Shown piece after piece: positions 25,358-33,027 of a stretch of DNA of 59,180 nt. The stretch lies in the NCBI GenBank assembly GCA_021325525.1, contig JAJPHB010000088.1, positions 1 to 59,180 of the forward strand, given 5' to 3'. Below the pieces are notes generated by a model. It had not been told where the DNA came from. It did not search any database and saw only the letters and a list, made by a program, of their open reading frames with translations. Each line of letters starts with the position of its first letter. Positions within the stretch are counted from its first letter, which is position 1. The stretch comes from Alphaproteobacteria bacterium (GTDB taxonomy: Bacteria > Pseudomonadota > Alphaproteobacteria > ATCC43930 > CGMCC-115725). The position numbers and the translations under genes are program-made.

Positions 25358-26382
25358 GCCGTCATCGCCGGCCAGAAAGCTTCGGCGCCCTGCGCGGCCA
25401 TCCGGCGGCCGAGCGCCAGCGCCCAGAAGCCCTCGTTGCCGAACTCGTCGCGCCAGGACCAGAGCCGGCGGGTCAAGCGATGGAGCGGGTGCTCATGCGT
25501 GAAGCCGATCGCGCCATGCACCTGATGGGCGATCTCGGCGGCCTTGCCGGCGGCTTCGCCGGCGCGGATCTTGGCGATCGCGGCGGCAAAAGCGGCATCG
25601 CCCCCCGCCGCGATGTGCGCCGCCGCCGCATCGACGGCGACGCCTGCCGCCGCCGCCGCTTCCGCCATTTGCGCCAGCTGCTGCTGAATGGCCTGAAGCT
25701 TGCCGATCGGGCGTCCGAACTGCACGCGGTCATTGGCATATTGCGTCGCCAGGGCAAGCGCGCCTTCGAGCGCGCCCGCCATCTGCGCCGCGCGGCAGAG
25801 AGCGCCGAGCGGGTAAAGGAGCGCGGGATCGCGGCCGGCCGCGAGGGATAGCCGCTCGGCCACCGCATCGAGCGCGAGGTGATCGCGCGGCTCGCCGGCA
25901 AGGTTCCGGTCATGGCGCGGCGCGAGGCCGGCGGCGGGCAGAAGGAAGAGGCCGCCGGCGGCGACGAGAACGAGATGCGTCGCAGCGCGCGCCCACGGCA
26001 CGAAGGAGAGCGCCCCGCGCAGGCGCCAGCCATTTGCGAGACGCTCGGCCGCGACGCGCTCGTCGATTTCGACCGGGGCGAGCGTCAGCACGGCTTGGGG
26101 CGGCAAGTCCGTGCCGGCCGCGCCCAGAGACCAGCGCGCCAGCATCGCCTCCGCGAGCGGCAGCGGCGCGGCCCGGCGGCCGGCGGCGCGGAGAATGGCG
26201 ACGGCCTCGGGAAGCCCCGCGAGCCCGGCGCCCGCCGCCAGGGCCTCGGCGAAGCCGGCTTCGGCGACGGCGCGCCAGAGCGCCTCGGGGAAGGTCCCGG
26301 CTTCGGCCGCGGCGTGGAGGGGCGGCGTCACTTGGCCCGCGAAGAGGCGGTCGGCGGCGGCGTCGACGAGGCGGTCGGTCAT
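25354..26382 (-). CDS. Acyl-CoA dehydrogenase, short subunit type
   Basis: A 342-residue flavoprotein-fold protein shorter than usual (about 380). The N-terminal helical part is brief and Ala-rich. The C-terminal helical domain is well kept: ATQYANDRVQFGRPIGKLQAIQQQLAQMA and HQVHGAIGFTHEHPLHRL. The middle beta domain is weakly conserved (FVPWARAATHLVLV). Small subunits like this pair with a full-length one in the alpha2beta2 dehydrogenases of steroid and aromatic side-chain catabolism. It overlaps the neighbouring dehydrogenase by ATGA, consistent with a hetero-oligomer. Confidence 0.85.
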   Translation of the reverse strand: MTDRLVDAAADRLFAGQVTPPLHAAAEAGTFPEALWRAVAEAGFAEALAAGAGLAGLPEAVAILRAAGRRAAPLPLAEAMLARWSLGAAGTDLPPQAVLTLAPVEIDERVAAERLANGWRLRGALSFVPWARAATHLVLVAAGGLFLLPAAGLAPRHDRNLAGEPRDHLALDAVAERLSLAAGRDPALLYPLGALCRAAQMAGALEGALALATQYANDRVQFGRPIGKLQAIQQQLAQMAEAAAAAGVAVDAAAAHIAAGGDAAFAAAIAKIRAGEAAGKAAEIAHQVHGAIGFTHEHPLHRLTRRLWSWRDEFGNEGFWALALGRRMAAQGAEAFWPAMTA

Positions 26383-27533
26383 CGGAGGCCAAGACCGCGC
26401 GCGATGATGCCGCGCAGGATCTCGCGCGTCCCGCCGCGCAAGGTGAAGGAAGGCGCGTTGAGCACCGCCTCGGCGAGTAGCTCCTCGAGCGCGTCATTGG
26501 CGCCGGCGCGGCGCCGGCCGGGCGCGACGAGGCGTACGACCTCCGGAATCTCGCGCTCGAAGGCGTTGCCGAGATCCTTGACGAGCGCCGCTTCGAGATT
26601 GGGCGTCGCCCCGGCCTGCAGCATGCCGGCGACGGAGAGCGACATGCGGCGCAAGGTCCAGAGATGCGCCGCAAGGCGCCCGAGCGCGGCCGCGGCGCGC
26701 GGCTCCGGATCGGCGCCGAGCCGGCGGACGAGCTCGATGAGCAGGCGGATCGTGCTGAGGAAGCGCTCGGGGCCGCTCCGCTCGAAGGCGAGCTCGCTCG
26801 TCACCTGCCGCCAACCCTCGCCCGCCTCGCCGACCAGCATCGCCGACGGCACGAAGACCTTGTCGAAGACGACCTCGTTGAAATCCGTGTCGCCGGCGAG
26901 GTTGCGGATCGGTCGAATCGAGAGGCCGGGCGCGGAGAGGTCGATGACGAGCTGGCTCAGCCCCGCATGGCGGTCCTCGCCGGCGGGGGCGGTCCGCACC
27001 AGCGCGATCATGTAATGCGCGCGCTTCGCATGGCTCGTCCACAGCTTGGCGCCGGTCACCTCCCAGCCGCCCGCGACCGGCACGGCGCGCGTTCGGATCG
27101 AGGCGAGGTCCGAGCCGGAATCGGGCTCGCTCATGCCGATGCAGAAGAAGATCTCGCCGCGGCAGATTCCGGGGAGCAGGCGCTGGCGCTGCTCCTCGCT
27201 GCCGAAGCGGAGCAGCAGCGGCCCGCTCTGCCGGTCGGCGATCCAGTGCGCCGCGACGGGCGCGCCCGCGACCAGCAGCTCCTCGGTCACGACATAGCGT
27301 TCGAGAAAGCTGCGCTCGCCGCCGCCGTAGCGCCGCGGCCAGGTCATGCCGATCCAGCCGCGCGCGCCGAGACGGCGGCTGAATTCGGGCGAATGGCGCG
27401 AGCCGAAATCGCCGCCATGCGGCCGCCAGCCGCCTGCGCTGGCCTCCGCCTCGAGGAAGGCCCGGACTTCGCCGCGCAGCCGCTCGCAGTCCGGCGGCAA
27501 GGCGATCGGATCGAAGCGGAAGGAGGCGGTCAC
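26379..27533 (-). CDS. Acyl-CoA dehydrogenase
   Basis: A 384-residue FAD enzyme that introduces an alpha-beta double bond in an acyl-CoA. It has WIGMTWPRRYGGGERS, the FAD/substrate segments FCIGMSEPDSGSDLASIRT and VTGAKLWTSHAKRAHYMI, and the C-terminal ending FTLRGGTREILRGIIARGLGL. The start appears to be GTG at 27533. It is the first gene of a four- or five-gene, minus-strand operon with 4-base overlaps throughout. The catalytic Glu position was not proven by alignment. Confidence 0.9.
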   Translation of the reverse strand: MTASFRFDPIALPPDCERLRGEVRAFLEAEASAGGWRPHGGDFGSRHSPEFSRRLGARGWIGMTWPRRYGGGERSFLERYVVTEELLVAGAPVAAHWIADRQSGPLLLRFGSEEQRQRLLPGICRGEIFFCIGMSEPDSGSDLASIRTRAVPVAGGWEVTGAKLWTSHAKRAHYMIALVRTAPAGEDRHAGLSQLVIDLSAPGLSIRPIRNLAGDTDFNEVVFDKVFVPSAMLVGEAGEGWRQVTSELAFERSGPERFLSTIRLLIELVRRLGADPEPRAAAALGRLAAHLWTLRRMSLSVAGMLQAGATPNLEAALVKDLGNAFEREIPEVVRLVAPGRRRAGANDALEELLAEAVLNAPSFTLRGGTREILRGIIARGLGLR

Positions 27534-27602
27534 GGTGCGATGGTAGTGACGCGCCGAAAGCGCGTCAAACCGCCGGCCGGCGCCTCAGCGCGCAAGCGCC
27601 CC

Positions 27603-28985
27603 TCAGTTCTCCGCGCTCGCATGCATGATCGAGACGCCTTCGAGGAGGTCGACGGCACGGGCGAGCTGATAGTCGGCGGGCGTGCCAATGGTCGAGGCTT
27701 CGAGCTCGGGCTTCGGCGTCGCCGACGGCTTGGTCCCGGGCGGCACATTGGCCGGAGGCACCGGCTGAACGGGCGGGGCGGCGGCGCCGGGAGCGGCCCC
27801 GGCGGCAGCCGTCTGGTCGGGGTTCTTGAGCGCGTTGCGCAGATCGGCTTCGTGGACGGTGCCGGCCTCCGCCACCTTCTCGATGCGCGCCGGCTCCACC
27901 TCGATGTCGGGCACGATCCCTTCGGCCTGGATCGAGCGTCCCGACGGCGTGTAGTAGCGCGCCGTCGTCAGGCGCAGCGCGCCATGGCCTTGCAGCGGGA
28001 TGATCGTCTGCACCGAGCCCTTGCCGAAGGATTTGGTGCCGAGGAGGATGGCGCGGTGGTCATCGCGCAGGGCCCCCGCCACGATTTCCGAAGCCGAGGC
28101 CGAGCCGCCATTGATGAGAACGACGATCGGGAGGCCCTTGGTGATGTCGCCGGGCTTGGCCGAATAGCGCTTCACCTCGTCGGGCTGGCGACCGCGAATC
28201 GAAACGATGTCGCCCTTGTCGAGGAGATCGTCGCAGACGGCGACCGCCTGGTCGACGAGCCCGCCCGGATCGTTGCGCAGATCGAGGACGTAGCCGATGA
28301 GCTTGTTGCCGGAGTCCTTCTGGAGCTGATCGACGGCGGCGCGCAGGTCGCGGTCGGTGTCCTCGACGAAGCTGCTGATGCGGATATAGCCGACATTGCC
28401 GCGCGCAAGCCTCGACTTCACCGATTTGATCTTGATGTCGGCGCGCTCCAGAGTGACGTCGAAAGGCTCGCGGCCCTGGCGCAGGATGGTGACGACGACG
28501 CTGGTGCCGACGGTGCCGCGCAGCTTCGCCACCGCATCGGACAAGGTGAAATCGGTCGTCGGCTCGCCGTCGATCTTGGTGATGACGTCGCCGGGCTTGA
28601 TGCCGGCCTTGGCCGCCGGCGTATCGTCGATCGGCGAGATCACCTTCAGCATGTTGTTCTCTTCCGTCACCTCCATGCCGAGGCCGCCGTATTCGCCGCG
28701 GGTCTGCACCTTCATCTCGTCATACGCCGCCTTGTCGAGATAGCTCGAATGCGGGTCGAGGCCGTTCAGCATGCCGCTGAGCGCGCCTTCGATCAGCTTC
28801 TCGTCGGTGACGGGCTCGACGTAATCGGCCTTGACGATCGCCATCGCCTTGCCGAAGAGGTCGAGCGCCTGCTGCGAGACGTCGTGCGAGGACGGCGTGT
28901 CGGCGGCGCGCAAAAGCATCGGCGCGCCTGCCAGCGCGAGCGCCGCGGCGGCGATCAGGAGACGGCGCATCATCGGCCCATCCAT
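27603..28985 (-). CDS. ctpA: S41-family C-terminal processing peptidase (CtpA-like)
   Basis: A periplasmic serine protease of 460 residues that trims C-termini of envelope proteins. A signal peptide (about 1-27) is followed by an N-terminal helical part with GMLNGLDPHSSYL. A PDZ domain covers about 95-180 (GEYGGLGMEV, PGDVITKIDG). The S41 catalytic domain has INGGSASASEIVAGAL, with Ser297 the likely nucleophile, and GTKSFGKGSVQ with Lys322 as general base. A Pro/Ala tail ends in a short helix. Start could be ATG 28985, 28973 or 28970. Its usual partner, an EnvC-type M23 protease, is not adjacent. Confidence 0.92.
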   Translation of the reverse strand: MDGPMMRRLLIAAAALALAGAPMLLRAADTPSSHDVSQQALDLFGKAMAIVKADYVEPVTDEKLIEGALSGMLNGLDPHSSYLDKAAYDEMKVQTRGEYGGLGMEVTEENNMLKVISPIDDTPAAKAGIKPGDVITKIDGEPTTDFTLSDAVAKLRGTVGTSVVVTILRQGREPFDVTLERADIKIKSVKSRLARGNVGYIRISSFVEDTDRDLRAAVDQLQKDSGNKLIGYVLDLRNDPGGLVDQAVAVCDDLLDKGDIVSIRGRQPDEVKRYSAKPGDITKGLPIVVLINGGSASASEIVAGALRDDHRAILLGTKSFGKGSVQTIIPLQGHGALRLTTARYYTPSGRSIQAEGIVPDIEVEPARIEKVAEAGTVHEADLRNALKNPDQTAAAGAAPGAAAPPVQPVPPANVPPGTKPSATPKPELEASTIGTPADYQLARAVDLLEGVSIMHASAEN

Positions 28986-29140
28986 TGTTGCAATCGCGAA
29001 TTCCCGTCGGGAGGGATTATCGGCCGGGCGCCACGGGAATCAAGGCCGCCCTCGTCCCAGGCCAACCGCCGATCGGCGGCATTGCGCCGTTCCCCGCCGC
29101 AAGTCAGAGTGGTGCCCAAGAACAAGCGGAGGATGCGCTC

Positions 29141-30652
29141 ATGAAGATTTGGCTCGCACCGGCGGCGCTGGCAGCCGCCCTCGCCCTCGCCGCGCCGCTC
29201 GCCGCGGCGAGCAATCTGCGGATCGCCCTCCAGGCCGATCCCGACGCCCTCGACCCGGCACAGGGCGTCAGCTATGTCGGCCGCGTCGTCTTCACCGGGC
29301 TCTGCGACAAGCTCGTCGACATCGACCGCAACCTCGCTTATGTGCCCCAGCTCGCGACGGAATGGTCGTGGTCGGCCGACAACCTCGCCCTCACCATGAA
29401 GCTCCGCAAGGGCGTCGTCTTCCACGACGGCACGCCCTTCGACGCCGCCGCCGTCAAGGCCAATATCGAGCGCTACAAGACGGCGCCCGAATCGAAGCGC
29501 AAGACCGAGCTGAAGGAGGTGCGCGCGGTCGAGGCGGTCGACCCCGAAACGGTCCGTTTCGTCCTCTCCGAACCTTACGCGCCGCTGCTCGGCATCCTCT
29601 CGGACCGCGCCGGAATGATGGTGTCGCCGAAGGCGATCGCCGGCGAGGGCAGCAAGCTCTCGGACAATCTCGTCTGCGCCGGCCCGTTCAAATTCGTCGA
29701 GCGCGTGCCGCAGGACCACATCACCCTGGAGAAATTCGACAAATACTGGAACGCGGCGGCGATCAAGATAGATCGCGTGAGCTACCTCGCCGTGCCGGAT
29801 GACAGCGTGCGCCTCGCCAATCTGCGCTCCGGCGGCATCGACATCGCCGAGCGCATCGCGCCGACCGATCTCGACACGGTGCGCTCCGATCCCCGCCTCA
29901 AGCTGGTCGAAAGCCCCTCGCTCGCCTATTACACCCTCTTCATCAACACGAATGCGGGACCGGCATCGAAGAACCCGCTCGGCGAGAACGCGAAGGTGCG
30001 CGAGGCGCTCGAAGCCGCGATCGACCGCAAGGTGCTGAACCAGGTCGTCTTCAATGGCCAGTACATTCCGAGCAACCAGCCGATCGCGCCCGGCACCACC
30101 TATTACGACAAGGACTTCCCTGTGCCGCCGCGCGATCTCGCGAAGGCGAAGCGTCTTCTGGCCGAAGCGGGCACGCCGCACCCCGCCTTCACGCTCCTCA
30201 CCGTCAACAACACCATCGACCAGCAGGTGGCACAAGTCATCCAGGGCATGGCGAACGAAGCCGGGTTCGACGTCAAGATCCAGGCGAACGAGGCCAACAC
30301 TCTGGTGGCCGCCGGCCAGCGCGGCGATTTCCAGGCGACGATCGTGATCTGGAGCGGCCGCCCCGATCCCGACGGCAATATCAGCATCTGGCTCGCCTGC
30401 GACGGCTTCCTCAACTGGGGCAAGTACTGCGACCCGAAGCTCGATGCGCTGCTCGCCAAGGCGCGGCAGACGACGGCAACCGCGGAACGGCAGAAGCTCT
30501 ACGACGCGGCGGCCGCCATATACCTCACCGCACGGCCGCACATTTTTCTCTACCACGTCAAGTGGCTATGGGGCGTGACGGCGAAGCTCGACGGCTTCAC
30601 CCCCTATCCGGACGGCCTCATCCGCCTTCAAGGCATGTCGCTGAAGCCATGA
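29141..30652 (+). CDS. Family-5 ABC solute-binding protein (peptide/nickel/opine type)
   Basis: A 503-residue periplasmic receptor. The signal peptide (about 1-24) is followed by LRIALQADPDALDPA, LTMKLRKGVVFHDGTPFDA, CAGPFKFVERVPQDH, and the C-terminal lobe with LGENAKVREALEAAIDRKVL and SGRPDPDGNISIWLACDG. GCGGAGGA precedes ATG at 29141. It stands alone: the flanking genes are a protease and an oxygenase, so it must use permeases and ATPases encoded elsewhere. Ligand is unknown. Confidence 0.9.
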   Translation: MKIWLAPAALAAALALAAPLAAASNLRIALQADPDALDPAQGVSYVGRVVFTGLCDKLVDIDRNLAYVPQLATEWSWSADNLALTMKLRKGVVFHDGTPFDAAAVKANIERYKTAPESKRKTELKEVRAVEAVDPETVRFVLSEPYAPLLGILSDRAGMMVSPKAIAGEGSKLSDNLVCAGPFKFVERVPQDHITLEKFDKYWNAAAIKIDRVSYLAVPDDSVRLANLRSGGIDIAERIAPTDLDTVRSDPRLKLVESPSLAYYTLFINTNAGPASKNPLGENAKVREALEAAIDRKVLNQVVFNGQYIPSNQPIAPGTTYYDKDFPVPPRDLAKAKRLLAEAGTPHPAFTLLTVNNTIDQQVAQVIQGMANEAGFDVKIQANEANTLVAAGQRGDFQATIVIWSGRPDPDGNISIWLACDGFLNWGKYCDPKLDALLAKARQTTATAERQKLYDAAAAIYLTARPHIFLYHVKWLWGVTAKLDGFTPYPDGLIRLQGMSLKP

Positions 30653-30716
30653 GGCGCGTTGACGGGCAGCGGCGCGGCCCTTACACAGGCGATCTCGCAA
30701 CAGGAGTTCGGGCCTG

Positions 30717-31358
30717 ATGCCGGCCGCCGTCGCGCGCTTTTTCGATCTCGACGCCTTCGCGGCGACGCCGCTCGCGCGCGAGCCCTTCCCGCATCTCATC
30801 GTGCCGGGCTTCCTCCGCCGCGAGGCGCAGGCCGAGATCGCCGCTGATTTTCCGCGCATCACCATGCCGGGCAGCTTCCCGGTCAGCGAGCTCGCTTTCG
30901 GCGCCGCCTTCGGCGAATTTCTCGAGGCGCTCCAAGGCGCAGCGCTGCGCGACGCCTTCGCGGCGAAATTCGCCATCGACCTTACGGGCCGACCGACCAT
31001 GGTGACTGTGCGCGGGCGGGCGCAGGCCAAGGACGGGCGCATCCATGCCGACAGCAAGAGCAAGCTCCTCACGGTGCTCCTCTATATGAATGCCGCGTGG
31101 GAGGCGCCGGGTGGCAGGCTGCGGCTCCTGCGTTCGCCCGACAGCCTTGCCGATTGCGTCGCCGAGGTGCCGCCGGTGCAAGGCACCCTCGTCGCCTTCG
31201 AGGTGACGCCGAATTCCTGGCATGGTCATGAGCCGGTCGAGGGCGAGCGGCGCGTCATCCAGCTCAACTGGGTGCGCGATGCCGGCGTCGTCCGCCACGA
31301 GCAGGCGCGCCACCGCTTCTCGGCGCGGCTGAAGCGGCTCTTCGCTCCGGCTCATTGA
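30717..31358 (+). CDS. 2-oxoglutarate/Fe(II)-dependent oxygenase
   Basis: A 213-residue small oxygenase of the prolyl-4-hydroxylase-like type. The iron ligands are visible: His110 and Asp112 in RIHADSKSK, His169 or His171 in SWHGHEPVEGERRVIQLNW, with Arg178/179 for 2-oxoglutarate. FPHLIVPGFL opens the domain as in related proteins. The substrate could be a protein side chain, a lipid or a small molecule. CAGGAG lies about 11 bases before ATG at 30717. The 3' end overlaps the convergent ydcF-like gene by 7 bases. Confidence 0.85.
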   Translation: MPAAVARFFDLDAFAATPLAREPFPHLIVPGFLRREAQAEIAADFPRITMPGSFPVSELAFGAAFGEFLEALQGAALRDAFAAKFAIDLTGRPTMVTVRGRAQAKDGRIHADSKSKLLTVLLYMNAAWEAPGGRLRLLRSPDSLADCVAEVPPVQGTLVAFEVTPNSWHGHEPVEGERRVIQLNWVRDAGVVRHEQARHRFSARLKRLFAPAH

Positions 31359-31942
31359 GGCGAGGCGACGGCCCGCGCCCGCCAGAGCCGCCACAGGCTG
31401 AGCGGCAGCGCCGCCGCCTCGCGCAGATAGAGCAGCCATTCGCGCTTCATCCCGCCGGACGGATGGATGCGGCCGGCGACATCGAGCCCTGCGGCGCGAA
31501 AGAGAAGGCCGGCGCGCGGCAGGTGATAGCGGTCGCTGACGAGGAGGATGCGGCGGAGACCGCGGCGGCGCAGCAGCAGCGCCGTCTCGCGCGCGTTCTC
31601 GAAGGTGTTCCGGGAGGCGCTTTCGAGAAGCAGCGCGGCCGCCGGGGCCCCCTCGGCAAGCGCGATGTCGCGCATCGCCTCGGCCTCGCTGCGGCCCGTG
31701 CCGCCGCCTGAGAGGACGAGAAGCGGGGCGAGGCCGCGGCGGAGGAGCGCCGCCCCGCACTGCACGCGGCGGATGAGGGCCGGACTCGCGGCGCCGTCGC
31801 GCAAGGCGCAGCCGAGGACGACGATGGCATCGACCTGCCCGAGCGCGCCCTCCTCCCGGTCCTGTCCCCTCGTCACCCTTGCCACCGTTGACCTTGCCCT
31901 CGTTAACCTTGATCCAGCGCCGCGGCGACCCCAAATGAGCAT
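31352..31942 (-). CDS. YdcF-family (DUF218) protein
   Basis: A 196-residue protein. The DUF218 Rossmann-like core is plain: DAIVVLGCALRDG, PLLVLSGGGTGRSEAEAMRD, ASRNTFENARETALLLR, RILLVSDRYHLPRAGLLFRAAG. Members act in envelope or vancomycin-sensitivity functions, mostly uncharacterised. The C-terminus (REWLLYLREAAALPLSLWRLW) may associate with the membrane. The first roughly 37 residues are unusual because a 15-base tandem repeat encodes them, and the true start may be a later GTG (in the repeat). The 5' end overlaps the probable hsp20 promoter on the other strand. Confidence 0.8.
   Translation of the reverse strand: MLIWGRRGAGSRLTRARSTVARVTRGQDREEGALGQVDAIVVLGCALRDGAASPALIRRVQCGAALLRRGLAPLLVLSGGGTGRSEAEAMRDIALAEGAPAAALLLESASRNTFENARETALLLRRRGLRRILLVSDRYHLPRAGLLFRAAGLDVAGRIHPSGGMKREWLLYLREAAALPLSLWRLWRARAVASPQ
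31866..31910. repeat. Three 15-base tandem repeats
   Basis: On the minus strand the units read AAGGTTAACGAGGGC, AAGGTCAACGGTGGC and AAGGGTGACGAGGGG. They lie in the 5' part of the ydcF-like gene and add five residues each in frame (LTRAR, STVAR, VTRGQ-like). Confidence 0.65.
31908..31936 (+). promoter_or_regulatory. Probable RpoH (heat-shock sigma) promoter of hsp20
   Basis: CTTGAT at 31908-31913, a 15-base spacer, and CCCCAAAT at 31929-31936 closely match the sigma-32 pattern (CTTGAA and CCCCATNT). Transcription would begin near 31943, about 86 bases before the hsp20 ATG, which fits a regulated heat-shock leader. It lies inside the divergent ydcF-like gene. Confidence 0.6.
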
Positions 31943-32028
31943 CGCGATGCTGTGAGGATCGCGCGTTTTCCGGGTGCCTTCGGGACCCAGATCAGTCTGC
32001 TCGCTCGCTTGGGAGGAGGAGGCGTCAT
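31943..32028 (+). promoter_or_regulatory. Candidate ROSE-type RNA thermometer in the hsp20 leader
   Basis: The leader contains a GGGTgCC-TTCG-GGACCC hairpin (about 31972-31988). Near the start codon, TCGCT (32005-32009) is separated by a TGGG loop from AGGA of the ribosome site (32014-32017). UC-(bulged G)-CU pairing with AGGA is the diagnostic geometry of ROSE elements (UYGCU opposite the Shine-Dalgarno). Melting on heating would free AGGAGGAGG for ribosomes. The overall fold was drawn by eye only. Confidence 0.5.
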
Positions 32029-32499
32029 ATGTCGAGACTATCCTTGTTCAACTCGCCGCTGTTGCTCGGCTTCGACCATTTCGAGCGGGCGCTCGACCGC
32101 GTCAGCAAGGCGGCGAGCGATGGTTATCCGCCTTACAACGTCGAGCAGACCGGCGAGAATACGCTGCGCATCACCCTCGCCGTCGCCGGCTTCACCATGG
32201 ACGACCTCAGCATTCGCATCGAGGACAACCAGCTTGTCGTGCGCGGCCGCCAGACCGACGACAAGGAGCGAATTTACCTTCATCGCGGCATCGCCGCGCG
32301 CCAGTTCCAGCGCTCCTTCGTACTCGCCGAGGGTATCGAAGTGTCGGGCGCCTGGCTCGACAACGGGCTGCTCAACATCGATTTGACGCGGCCTTTGCCC
32401 GAGAGCCGGGTCCGCACCATCGAGATCCGGCGCCCCGCTTCCGGCGGACAGCGCAAGCTCGATGTCGCCGCCGAAAAGGCCGAAAAGGCGAGCGGGTGA
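32029..32499 (+). CDS. Small heat-shock protein Hsp20 (IbpA-like)
   Basis: A 156-residue ATP-independent chaperone that holds unfolding proteins in large oligomers. The alpha-crystallin domain spans about 36-130: YNVEQTGENTLRITLAVAGF, DLSIRIEDNQLVVRGRQ, YLHRGIAARQFQRSFVLAEG and GLLNIDLTRPLPE. This is the class A form seen in rhizobia. A strong GGAGGAGGAGG ribosome site precedes ATG at 32029. Heat control is expected at transcription and by leader melting. DUF1150 follows, as usual in alphaproteobacteria. Confidence 0.93.
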   Translation: MSRLSLFNSPLLLGFDHFERALDRVSKAASDGYPPYNVEQTGENTLRITLAVAGFTMDDLSIRIEDNQLVVRGRQTDDKERIYLHRGIAARQFQRSFVLAEGIEVSGAWLDNGLLNIDLTRPLPESRVRTIEIRRPASGGQRKLDVAAEKAEKASG

Positions 32500-32589
32500 G
32501 GAACGTTCACCAATCAGAAGGCGTATGAATCAAGGCAGCGGCGACAGCCCCAAGAGGTGTCCGCGCGGCCGTTGTGGAAGGACCCGATC

Positions 32590-32805
32590 ATGAACACGAT
32601 GCAGGATCTTCGGCACATTTCTCCCCAGGAATTCGCGCTCCTCGGCGTTCAGGGCGTCGCTTATGTGAAGAGCGTGACCGTGAACGGCACCAAGGCCTAC
32701 GCGATCCACGCCGCGGACGGCACCCAGCTCGCGCTGGCCCCGAGCCGCGAGCTCGCCCTCGCTACGGTCCGCCAGAACGAGCTCGAAGCGGCGAGCGTCC
32801 ATTGA
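32590..32805 (+). CDS. DUF1150-family protein
   Basis: A 71-residue protein: FALLGVQGVAYVKSV, GTKAYAIHAADGTQLALAPSRELALATVRQNEL. This is the conserved DUF1150 body, routinely encoded directly after Hsp20 in alphaproteobacteria and presumably heat-induced with it. Function is unknown. GGAAGGA lies 7 bases before ATG at 32590. The 221-base gap that follows (32806-33027) has a TATAGT at about 32864 but no gene I can support. Confidence 0.85.
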   Translation: MNTMQDLRHISPQEFALLGVQGVAYVKSVTVNGTKAYAIHAADGTQLALAPSRELALATVRQNELEAASVH

Positions 32806-33027
32806 ACCCGCCGGCGCGCTGCGCATTGGCCGATCCGGTCGCGGAGGCATCCGACCACCAGATATAGTCTGCGGCGGCCGGCTCGGCCGTGCGTGCTCGC
32901 ACCCGCACGCAAAATGTGGTATTTGCGGCCCGGGCGACCGTGCCGGCCCGAACAAGAGGGCGCGCACCAAGGTCTGAGGCCGCCCCGAAATCTCGTCTCC
33001 AGAACTTTCGCGCCACACTGCAGGGCC

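Noticed and set aside
26664-29144. An 826-codon plus-strand frame over the dehydrogenase and protease genes
   Set aside because: Antisense to two well-supported genes. Composition is Arg/Asp/Glu/Gly-biased without motifs.
31939-31950. Perfect palindrome GCATCGCGATGC at the 5' end of the ydcF-like gene
   Set aside because: Could be an operator, but 12-base palindromes made of GC-rich hexamers occur often at this base composition, and no second copy lies nearby.
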